Assembly: GCA_035527515.1 (NCBI GenBank)
Contig: DATLAJ010000113.1
Location: 1-8,364 of the forward strand
Direction: 5' to 3'
Length of the DNA: 8,364 nucleotides
Source of the DNA: a bacterium
GTDB lineage: Bacteria; B130-G9
The notes beneath the pieces are model-generated. The model saw nothing but the letters and a program-made list of their open reading frames with translations. It searched no databases and was not told where the DNA came from. Shown here in pieces: positions 1 to 6,071 of this stretch. Every line of letters begins with the position of its first letter. Positions within the stretch are counted from its first letter, which is position 1. The position numbers and the translations under genes are program-made.

Positions 1-2810
1 TGGCCACTGCCCTCAAACAATCTCGCCGAACCGTCCGGCGCATCGACGCTCTGTCCGTTTGAACCTCTGTCGGGAGCGTTCACTGGCTCGGACGGCTTGC
101 CCTGATGCATTCGCTGAGCACTGTCGCCGCGACCCATCTGAACCGGCTTTGCCTCGGGAGCATTCTTGTCAGGCCCCGTATCAGCCCGTCGAGAAAGGTC
201 TGCTAAAGAACTCTTGCCGTTCTCCTTTGTGTCCCTTGACGCCGCATGCTCTTCTCGAGGCTCGAGCTCGGCGACTCGGTCTCGCTCTGGCGCACTGCGC
301 ATGGCCATCCTCGCAGGCTCTGCCTCTGGCGCACTGCTCACGCCGGACTTCGCTGGGGCCCGAGACACGGATGTAACGCCTGGGCGGTTACCCGCATCAG
401 CGTTGGCCGCCGCCCCTGGCTCGACGCTCACGGCCGGCCTTCTGGCGCCCTCCACCCCATTCCGCTTGGATGTGGCGGCAGAAGCTCTCGAGCTCGGCTG
501 CACCCTTCTGGACTGAGCTGCTGGCTCTGCGCTGCGCTGTCCCGTCTTCGGTGCCCGGTCCCGCTCATTCGTCAAGGGAGAAGCAACCTCTCTCTTCACG
601 GTCAAGCGGGCTTGCTTCACTTCTGCCTTGTCCACCACCTCAGCTGATGCCGAGCGCTTGACCTCAGCCATCTCTGGCCGAAGATCACCTCGCGCCCCAC
701 GCACGTCTCTAGACTGAGCTGCTGGCTCTGCGCTCCGCTGTCCTGTCTTCGGTGCCCGGTCCCGCTCATTCGTCAAGGGAGAAGCAACCTCTCTCTTCAC
801 GGTCAAGCGGGCTTGCTTCACTTCTGCCTTGTCCACCTCAGCTGATGCCGAGCGCTTGACCTCAGCCATCTCTGGCCGAAGATCACCTCGCGCCCCACGC
901 ACCTTTTTTGATGTGTGGGTCCCTGCTCCTTGCGCCTCGTGAGCGGAAGCTCGCCGCAGACCACTGCCATCCGAGCTCGAGCTGCCCGGGCCCTTAAGCC
1001 TAGGTTCAGACCCTTCTGGGGCCTCTCGGGTGGCCAGCGCACTCCTTCTCTCAGGTTGAGAAGTGGATTCCGTTCTGGTCGGCGCTCTTGTAGGGGATTC
1101 GTCCTCCGACCTCTCTGTCGCAACTACGCCGATCTTTGCCGCTAACCGAGCGCTTCTCTTTGAGGCTCCCACCTGCTCCTGCTGCTTGACTTGAAGGTCT
1201 CGCTGTTTGACCTGAGGCTTCGCCGCCGATACCTCCGCAGAGCGCATGTATTCAGCAGTCGGCTGCGGCTGCGAAGAAGTTGAGCGTCCCGCCGGCGGTG
1301 AGAAACTAGAGCTCCGCTCCATTCGGACTGGCTTCTTGAAATCATCCTGTATTATCGCTTGCTTAGCGTTCACCTGCTCCCCTCGAAGCCCGCCTCCGAA
1401 TCTGGCCGCGATGGCGCCCTTACGAGAGACATTCTGCGCCTTACGCGACTCGTCCGTTCCCTCAGCGCCGCTCGCACCCTTGAAACTGGGCACTTTCACC
1501 TGCTCTGCCCGGAGCGCCGTCCTTGACCCAGAGGTCCCGTCGGCCTCATAGCCAGTCTGTCGCAGATTGCCATCCCTAGAAGTTTCGGGCTGAAGTTCAG
1601 CTGGAGGCATCTTTTCTCCTAACCGAGCTTCTTGGCTAACTGTCTTGCCGCCTCTTCGCGACGGCCGGCTGGCGCCTGACCCGTCTTCACTTCGCACGCG
1701 GCGAGACGGACGAGCATGGGTGCGTTGATGCGAGCCTCGCACCGAATTGGGCTTGGGCTTTCGACCGGTCAAGCCAGCTGAGGTTTCACCTGCGGCTCGT
1801 CCGCTTGCCTTGCTCTCTAGTATATGGTGTCTAGCTTGTGATTTGGCACCTTCGAGTGTCGGCTTTCGGCTTGCGATCTCTCCGGTTGTGCCCTTCGCAA
1901 CCAGCTTGAGCTTCGCCCCCAACGACTTGGAAGGGGAGGGTAGGCGGCCAGACGACTTCAGACCACTTGTCAGGTTGTCGCTTTCTCGTTGGAGACCAAG
2001 AGCGCGGAAGGAGGGATGATGCGATTCACTCCTGCCCCAGAAGCGAGAAGCCTTACTGGGTAGCCTGCGCCTGGCCGCACTACTTTTAGCCGGGAGGTAG
2101 CTATCTTGGCGGCTTTCAGAGGACCTAAAGTGAGGTTGTGTGAGGCCCTTGTTCGTAGGAACTAGCCGCCTGATGCCAACAGATGCCTTTCGGAAGGTAT
2201 TGGAGTTGAAGTGCAAAGACCGGCCATAGGGATAAGCTGCGCGGCGCATCGCGCCAAAGCGGGATTCCTTCGTTGTATTCTGTATCGCGCCTCGTGCCTC
2301 TGTTCGGTCTAGCTTAAGGACTGTGTTCGATGATTTTGGGATTGCTCCGGGTTGAGCTTCGGTCTTTTCGGATGAGCTCGAAGGAGTTTTGTTGCTCTGT
2401 CCATTGTGCTTGGCGATAACGCCCCTCTCGGCGCTATATCGCCGCTGAGCCGTCCTGATGTGGCTGGCCAGGCCGCGAGCGCGATGTGCAGCCGGACGGT
2501 CTGATTCCTCAGCTATTGCCGGCGCCGACGCCACGCAGGCCGAATCATCCGACGTCGCATCGGGGAGGTCCTTCCCAGCCAGACCCTCCTGCGAGCGCTG
2601 CAACTCCGACCCACCCAGGCCGCCAAGCCGTTGTCTTGCGGTTCGTGGGGCCGCAAGCTCGGCCAGTTTGGCAGCAAGAGCTGAGAGGAACGAGGCGCTT
2701 AACGCCTGATGCTGCTTGCCGAGGCGCGAGCGGCCTTCCTTGCCTTGCTCCGCTGTGGCTGCTTTACTGCCCGTAAGCGAGAGAATGACATTAGGGTGCA
2801 TGACAGTCAT
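1..2810 (-). CDS. fliK: FliK-like flagellar hook-length control protein, very long and basic, 3' end beyond the window
   Basis: Reading the minus strand from ATG 2810-2808, I checked every codon down to base 3 and found no stop: 936 codons, still open. Chance openness of this length is negligible, so the region is one gene. Its place after fliJ and a MotE/YlxF-like gene is where fliK sits in Bacillus-type and many proteobacterial operons. FliK is known to be exported, to act as a ruler for hook length, and to switch export specificity through a C-terminal Flg_hook domain; that domain would lie off-window, so the name rests on context and character. Residues 1-56 carry a short Leu/Ala-rich stretch (SASFLSALAAKLAELAA, 38-54) like FliK N-termini. 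The rest is low-complexity Ser/Ala/Arg/Gly/Glu/Gln sequence, probably disordered. By hand count residues 1-617 hold about 108 Lys+Arg against 58 Asp+Glu. Residues 637-766 are a tandem duplication. Other secreted or structural low-complexity proteins remain possible. Confidence 0.72.
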   Translation of the reverse strand, partial: MTVMHPNVILSLTGSKAATAEQGKEGRSRLGKQHQALSASFLSALAAKLAELAAPRTARQRLGGLGGSELQRSQEGLAGKDLPDATSDDSACVASAPAIAEESDRPAAHRARGLASHIRTAQRRYSAERGVIAKHNGQSNKTPSSSSEKTEAQPGAIPKSSNTVLKLDRTEARGAIQNTTKESRFGAMRRAAYPYGRSLHFNSNTFRKASVGIRRLVPTNKGLTQPHFRSSESRQDSYLPAKSSAARRRLPSKASRFWGRSESHHPSFRALGLQRESDNLTSGLKSSGRLPSPSKSLGAKLKLVAKGTTGEIASRKPTLEGAKSQARHHILESKASGRAAGETSAGLTGRKPKPNSVRGSHQRTHARPSRRVRSEDGSGASRPSRRGGKTVSQEARLGEKMPPAELQPETSRDGNLRQTGYEADGTSGSRTALRAEQVKVPSFKGASGAEGTDESRKAQNVSRKGAIAARFGGGLRGEQVNAKQAIIQDDFKKPVRMERSSSFSPPAGRSTSSQPQPTAEYMRSAEVSAAKPQVKQRDLQVKQQEQVGASKRSARLAAKIGVVATERSEDESPTRAPTRTESTSQPERRSALATREAPEGSEPRLKGPGSSSSDGSGLRRASAHEAQGAGTHTSKKVRGARGDLRPEMAEVKRSASAEVDKAEVKQARLTVKREVASPLTNERDRAPKTGQRSAEPAAQSRDVRGARGDLRPEMAEVKRSASAEVVDKAEVKQARLTVKREVASPLTNERDRAPKTGQRSAEPAAQSRRVQPSSRASAATSKRNGVEGARRPAVSVEPGAAANADAGNRPGVTSVSRAPAKSGVSSAPEAEPARMAMRSAPERDRVAELEPREEHAASRDTKENGKSSLADLSRRADTGPDKNAPEAKPVQMGRGDSAQRMHQGKPSEPVNAPDRGSNGQSVDAPDGSARLFEGSG
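511..704 (-). repeat. Tandem duplication inside fliK-like gene, downstream copy (in mRNA order)
   Basis: This copy encodes residues 703-766 of the FliK-like protein. It matches 712-902 along its whole length with only two base differences (534 against 735, and 543 against 744) plus one extra codon (CCA on the plus strand within about 632-637, an additional Val). Both base differences fall in third codon positions and are silent (Arg and Thr codons). The start-to-start offset is 201 bases, in frame. The encoded unit begins VRGARGDLRPEM and ends RSAEPAAQ. Confidence 0.95.
712..902 (-). repeat. Tandem duplication inside fliK-like gene, upstream copy (in mRNA order)
   Basis: This is the partner of 511-704 and encodes residues 637-699. 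The two copies are separated by only seven bases (705-711) and stay in the same reading frame, so the protein carries the roughly 66-residue unit twice. The unit is rich in Lys, Arg, Glu and Ala, and contains AEVKRSASAEV and VKQARLTVKREV. The near-identity suggests a recent duplication or ongoing homogenisation by recombination. Confidence 0.95.
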
Positions 2811-2824
2811 TTTGGTCGATGTAA

Positions 2825-2828
2825 TCCT
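2825..2828 (-). promoter_or_regulatory. Weak candidate ribosome binding site for the fliK-like gene
   Basis: The only purine-rich element before ATG 2810 is AGGA, which overlaps the TAG stop of the preceding gene (2827-2829) and sits 14 bases from the start. That is farther than usual and weaker than the strong sites ahead of the other genes. A second in-frame ATG (codon 4, 2799-2801) has no better site, and I found no in-frame ATG, GTG, TTG or CTG just upstream. I therefore keep 2810 as the start. Translation may depend on coupling to the upstream gene. Confidence 0.4.
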
Positions 2829-3453
2829 ATCTGTATTTGCCGACCCACATCGTGATCTCTGCCGCCACCTCCGGCGAGGTCGCAGTGATCCCGTCCAGTA
2901 TTATCGCCGCCCGCTTCTTGTTCAGCGCCTGAAATAGTGCGGCCACAAGCGAGGGGTCTTTCTTGAAGACCTCAAGCAGAGCCGAGGCAGCGTTCTGAGC
3001 ATTCATCGTCCCGTATAGCGAGACCAGGCTGTCGATGCGCTCCTGCTTCTTGGCCTCTAGCTTGGTGAGAAGCTCCTCCGCGGAAGCCTTGATCTGTTTG
3101 ATCGAAGCCATCTGCTTCTTGAGTTGGGCCCCAAGTTGTTCAAGGGATTTGCGGGCCTCCGCGAGCTCCTGTTCTCTTTTGTTTAAGTCCTCTTGCCGGA
3201 GCCTTAACGTCTCGAGCATCGACTCTACCGCTCGTTTGTCGGCAGAGGACGTCGCCCCGGTCGGCTTGGGCCCCCTCTGGAGCCATTGCTTGATCTTGTC
3301 CACGCCGGGTCTGGTGTCGCCGCACACGCTCGCGCTCTCAAAGAGCATGAGCAGGCTTACAATAAGCACAACGAGCGATAGGCGAACCCAAGAACCGCGG
3401 CAGCCGCTCCCACGCAGGCTCCCGAAGATTTTCCTGATTCTTCTGATCAACAT
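2827..3453 (-). CDS. MotE/YlxF-family flagellar protein with coiled coil and MgtE_N-like C-terminal domain
   Basis: This 208-residue protein has three visible parts. A basic N-terminus is followed by a hydrophobic segment (about residues 24-40), either a signal anchor or an uncleaved signal peptide. A charged heptad-like coiled coil spans about 72-137. The C-terminal helical domain (about 138-205; VSLYGTMNAQNAASALLEVF, later ALNKKRAAIILDGI) has the pattern of the MgtE intracellular N domain, which is related to FliG's middle domain. The same architecture between fliJ and fliK is known as YlxF in Bacillus, and as MotE, a periplasmic chaperone for MotC, in Sinorhizobium. Which role applies here cannot be read from sequence. 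ATG 3453 lies three bases after the fliJ stop and is preceded by GGGAGGG at 3464-3470. It is not a magnesium transporter: the transport domain is absent and the protein is far too short. Confidence 0.82.
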   Translation of the reverse strand: MLIRRIRKIFGSLRGSGCRGSWVRLSLVVLIVSLLMLFESASVCGDTRPGVDKIKQWLQRGPKPTGATSSADKRAVESMLETLRLRQEDLNKREQELAEARKSLEQLGAQLKKQMASIKQIKASAEELLTKLEAKKQERIDSLVSLYGTMNAQNAASALLEVFKKDPSLVAALFQALNKKRAAIILDGITATSPEVAAEITMWVGKYR

Positions 3454-3456
3454 TTC

Positions 3457-3918
3457 TCAATATCCCTCCCACTGGATCGGCATCATACGAGCGGAGCTTG
3501 CCACCTCGTCCAGGAACTTCATCTCCGCACGAGCATACTCTTTGTGATACTCCGCCAGCCTCTTGGACTTGACGCTCTCCATGGCTTTGCGCTCCTTGAT
3601 AGCCTCCAGAAGCTCGTTCTTCTTCGCCTCGATTTTCCTGCAAAGCTCCGATATGAGCTCCCTCTGAGCATCGATTGCCGACATCATTCTTTTGATGTAA
3701 GACGCGAAGACCTCAATTCTGGCGATCGAGAGGTCCTCCTGCTCCAGGTCCCTGGACATCTCTTTCTTGCACGAGTCGAGGTCGTTCTGCAACGAATGCA
3801 GCTTTGCCTCGAGCTGCCTGAGGTCAAATAGCATGATGCTCAGCTCGCGGCGTTTCTCTTCCTCGATCTGCAGCCGCAGCTGCAATACCCTCTCAAGCCT
3901 GAACCTAAACGCTTTCAT
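3457..3918 (-). CDS. fliJ: FliJ, coiled-coil central stalk of the flagellar export ATPase
   Basis: The product is 153 residues and almost wholly charged helix. It starts MKAFRFRLERVLQLR, the typical FliJ N-terminus, and runs as a long two-stranded coiled coil ending in QWEGY. The family is known to insert into the FliI hexamer like the gamma subunit of F1-ATPase, to contact FlhA, and to act in export gating and chaperone escort. I chose ATG 3918 rather than the in-frame ATG 3930: AGGAGAG (3921-3927) lies directly ahead of it, and homologues begin at this Met. The earlier start would add only MRRD. It overlaps the fliI 3' end by 14 bases, so translation is probably coupled. Length is normal for the family. 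Confidence 0.9.
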   Translation of the reverse strand: MKAFRFRLERVLQLRLQIEEEKRRELSIMLFDLRQLEAKLHSLQNDLDSCKKEMSRDLEQEDLSIARIEVFASYIKRMMSAIDAQRELISELCRKIEAKKNELLEAIKERKAMESVKSKRLAEYHKEYARAEMKFLDEVASSARMMPIQWEGY

Positions 3919-5251
3919 GTCTCTCCTCATACTCGTCTGGCGCTTCAGCCACCAGGAATCTCAGCGACTCCACAGTGCTCGTGAAGTCACCCTTTTCGTC
4001 AGGCTCCTGACGGAGAAATTGGTTGAAATCGCTCATTTTTGACATTGCGTAATCAATCAACCGATTACTACCTTTTTTGTAGGCGCCGATGTTGATCAAG
4101 TCCTCATTGTCGCGATGCATTGCCAACACCGTTCTGAAGGCGCGGGCCGCGGCCCGATGGTCCTCGGTCGCAACAGAAGTCGCCACACGGCTGCGAGATT
4201 TCAAGACATCCACGGCCGGATAATGTCCCCTGTTGGCGAGCCTTCTCGATAGAACGATGTGCCCATCCAAGACCGAGCGGCAGTGGTCGGAGACCGGTTC
4301 GTCGAGGTCATCGCCCTCCACAAGGACGGTATATAGGCCAGTGATGCTTCCCTTGCCCTCCTTTTTGCCTGCTCGCTCAAAGAGCTTGGGAAGCATCCCG
4401 AAAACCGAGGGTGGGTAACCGCGTGTTGACGGCGGCTCACCCGCCGAAAGACCGATCTCGCGCTGCGCCATCGCAAGCCGCGTTACCGAGTCCATCATCA
4501 GCATGACATCCAGCCCGATGTCTCGGAAAAACTCCGCAACACTCGTCGCCGCAAACGCCGCTCGTATCTTAAGAGGCGCTGGGGTGTCGGACGTGGAGAC
4601 AAACACAACGCTTCGCTTGAGGCCCTCCTCGCCCAGGTCTCGCTCCAAAAACTCACGAACCTCACGGCCACGCTCACCAACCAGCGCAACGACATTGACA
4701 TCGGCGCTCGTATTCCGAGCGATCATCCCCAAAAGGATGCTCTTGCCAACGCCGCTTCCGGAGAATATCCCCATCCGCTGGCCCTTCCCGATCGTGGCGA
4801 GGGCATCGATCGACTTCACGCCGGTCGCGATCGGTTCTACGATCGGGCCACGCTTGAGCGGCTCAAGCCCTTGCCGCCTCAGCGGATACATGTCCTCGGC
4901 GCCTTCAATCGGGCCCTTCTCGTCAATTGGCTCGCACTTGCCGTTAAGCACTCGTCCCATGAGTCCAAATCCAACTGGGACGCCCGCCCGCTCGCCGACG
5001 AGCTCTATCTTTGCTCCTGTCTTTATACCGTCCATATCCCCCAAGGCCATTGACAGAACCTTTTCCTCCCTTAGGCCCACAACCTCAGTCATCACGTCCC
5101 CGCGACCACCATGAATAACGCACAAGTCGCCTACCGCAGCCGGCGGCCCAGAGGATTCCACCACCAGGCCAACTACCTTGTTGATGGTGCCAGAGACCTC
5201 TATAGGTCCCATCCGGCAGGCGCTTTCAAGCAGCAGACGCGAACTAAGCAT
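3905..5251 (-). CDS. fliI: FliI, flagellum-specific type III export ATPase
   Basis: This is a 448-residue F1-beta-like ATPase of normal FliI length that powers and organises loading of flagellar export substrates. Numbered from Met 5251: N-terminal beta-barrel region to about 90; Walker A in SGSGVGKSILLG (164-175); catalytic Glu in VGERGREV (191-198); Walker B in VMLMMDS (249-255); the ATPase alpha/beta-type signature PPSTRGYPPSVF (273-284); C-terminal helical region ending at about 448. All the catalytic motifs I looked for are intact. An in-frame start at 5296 would add 15 basic residues lying inside fliH. I prefer ATG 5251, because GAGGAGG (5258-5264) stands six bases ahead and the start overlaps the fliH stop by eight bases. 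Neighbours fliH and fliJ encode its partners. It is distinguished from F1 and virulence ATPases by this context. Confidence 0.97.
   Translation of the reverse strand: MLSSRLLLESACRMGPIEVSGTINKVVGLVVESSGPPAAVGDLCVIHGGRGDVMTEVVGLREEKVLSMALGDMDGIKTGAKIELVGERAGVPVGFGLMGRVLNGKCEPIDEKGPIEGAEDMYPLRRQGLEPLKRGPIVEPIATGVKSIDALATIGKGQRMGIFSGSGVGKSILLGMIARNTSADVNVVALVGERGREVREFLERDLGEEGLKRSVVFVSTSDTPAPLKIRAAFAATSVAEFFRDIGLDVMLMMDSVTRLAMAQREIGLSAGEPPSTRGYPPSVFGMLPKLFERAGKKEGKGSITGLYTVLVEGDDLDEPVSDHCRSVLDGHIVLSRRLANRGHYPAVDVLKSRSRVATSVATEDHRAAARAFRTVLAMHRDNEDLINIGAYKKGSNRLIDYAMSKMSDFNQFLRQEPDEKGDFTSTVESLRFLVAEAPDEYEERHESV
3921..3927 (-). promoter_or_regulatory. Shine-Dalgarno site that fixes the fliJ start
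   Basis: AGGAGAG stands two bases before ATG 3918; its AGGAG core is four bases away. It lies inside the end of fliI. It supports the later of two in-frame ATG codons, since the earlier one (3930) has no comparable site. Confidence 0.65.
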
Positions 5252-6071
5252 CGTCCGCCTCCTCAGCCGAAGCTTGCTTGTCGGGCGCCGCTTCACTCCC
5301 GGAATCAGGACTCTCCGTGACCTTCTCGAAGGCCGCTTTTATCCTGTCCAACTGCGTCGATATGCGCGCATCGACGGTGCCTCTGTTGCATTCCAACAAG
5401 CACCCTCCCCTCTCGACGCTCTTGTCGGCCACTATCGACAACCGCATCGACTTGCCCTCTGGGACGAGCTTATCAACATTATTCTGCGCAACCTTCAGGT
5501 CGATGGGGTGTAGCTTGACCGTTATCTCACCCACCCCGGCCAGAGAAGCCGCGGCCCGTTTGATATGCTCAATGATGAGGGTCTTGTCCATCCTGATCTC
5601 GCGAGCAAGAACAAGTCTTGTTATGCCAAGAACTAATGCCAACATCTCGGTGTCGCTCTCGGCCATCGCCTCTCGCCGAGCCGAGCTGAGCTCAGATACC
5701 GCGGCCCGAAATGCTGCCACAACCGTGGCAACCTCGGACTTTGCCTCACGACGGGCCTCTTCGAGAGCGCTCTGCGCACCCTCCTCCTTGCCCAGGCGAA
5801 GACCTTCCTCTTTGGCCTCCTTCAGAATCTCGGCTGCTCGCGCCTCGGCCTTCCGCACTATCTCGTTGGCCTGAGACTGTGCACTGGCAGTGTCGCTGGC
5901 TCGGGGCGGTCCATCGAGGAAACCAACGCCGTTTGAGGCAGGTTCAAACTTCTTGATGCGTGACAGCCCAGCTTCTACGAGTTCATTCTCCGCCGAGCTG
6001 ATAAGGCTCTTGAGGTCGAAAGCGACACAATTTGTGTTCTGAACTTTGGAGCGCTTGAGTAGATTAGACAA
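5244..6071 (-). CDS. fliH: FliH, stator and regulator of the flagellar export ATPase
   Basis: The product is about 275 residues. The N-terminal segment (LKRSKVQNTNCVAFDLKSL) resembles the export-gate/FliN-binding end of non-enterobacterial FliH. A long Ala/Glu/Lys/Arg-rich helix follows (about residues 65-130 from the TTG start; QANEIVRKAEARAAEILKEA). The C-terminal domain resembles V-type ATPase subunit E/FliH, with EITVKLHPIDL and SVERGGCLLECNRGTVDAR, the region that binds the FliI N-terminus. The tail is acidic and Ala-rich. The start is uncertain: GTG at 6092, 6089 and 6083 are in frame, but TTG 6071 has GGAGGTGA (6080-6087) exactly eight bases ahead and overlaps the fliG stop by eight bases. 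That matches the fliH/fliI junction, so I use it. The Gly-coding end of fliG could create that site by chance. Confidence 0.9.
   Translation of the reverse strand: MSNLLKRSKVQNTNCVAFDLKSLISSAENELVEAGLSRIKKFEPASNGVGFLDGPPRASDTASAQSQANEIVRKAEARAAEILKEAKEEGLRLGKEEGAQSALEEARREAKSEVATVVAAFRAAVSELSSARREAMAESDTEMLALVLGITRLVLAREIRMDKTLIIEHIKRAAASLAGVGEITVKLHPIDLKVAQNNVDKLVPEGKSMRLSIVADKSVERGGCLLECNRGTVDARISTQLDRIKAAFEKVTESPDSGSEAAPDKQASAEEADDA
5258..5264 (-). promoter_or_regulatory. Shine-Dalgarno site that fixes the fliI start
   Basis: GAGGAGG with six-base spacing to ATG 5251. It lies within the last codons of fliH (the acidic Glu-Glu-Ala-Asp-Asp-Ala tail). It argues against the upstream in-frame start at 5296. 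Confidence 0.75.

Noticed and set aside
511-902. CRISPR array or IS-end interpretation of the repeat pair
   Set aside because: There are only two copies of about 190 bases, almost adjacent, in frame within a gene, with no unique spacers, no terminal inverted repeats and no transposase.
818-1123. Minus-strand 101-codon ORF
   Set aside because: It is a different frame from the long fliK-like ORF that spans it completely, has no ribosome site of note, and crosses one copy of the duplication.
59-1551. Several overlapping plus-strand ORFs of about 60-130 codons across 59-661 and 915-1551
   Set aside because: They overlap each other in different frames and lie antisense to a single 936-codon open frame. 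Their proteins have no recognisable motifs. They are explained by GC-rich, stop-poor sequence.
1-2810. fliK-like region as a decayed pseudogene or non-coding region
   Set aside because: One frame stays open for 936 codons without any interruption, and the differences between repeat copies are silent or a whole codon, which indicates a maintained reading frame.
3310-3340. Lipoprotein signal in the MotE-like protein (Cys44 after the hydrophobic segment)
   Set aside because: The residues before the Cys (Ala-Ser-Val) do not fit a lipobox: Val at -1 and no Leu/Val/Ile at -3.
3035-3547. Plus-strand 170-codon ORF opposite the MotE-like gene
   Set aside because: Antisense shadow spanning a well-supported coding gene and the fliJ 3' end. 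No domain is recognisable.
4503-5114. Plus-strand 203-codon ORF opposite fliI, and a similar 198-codon ORF at 5278-5874 opposite fliH
   Set aside because: The sense-strand genes are unmistakable (Walker motifs, FliH domains). The antisense products are Ser/Thr/Pro/Arg-rich shadows typical of reverse-complemented coding DNA.
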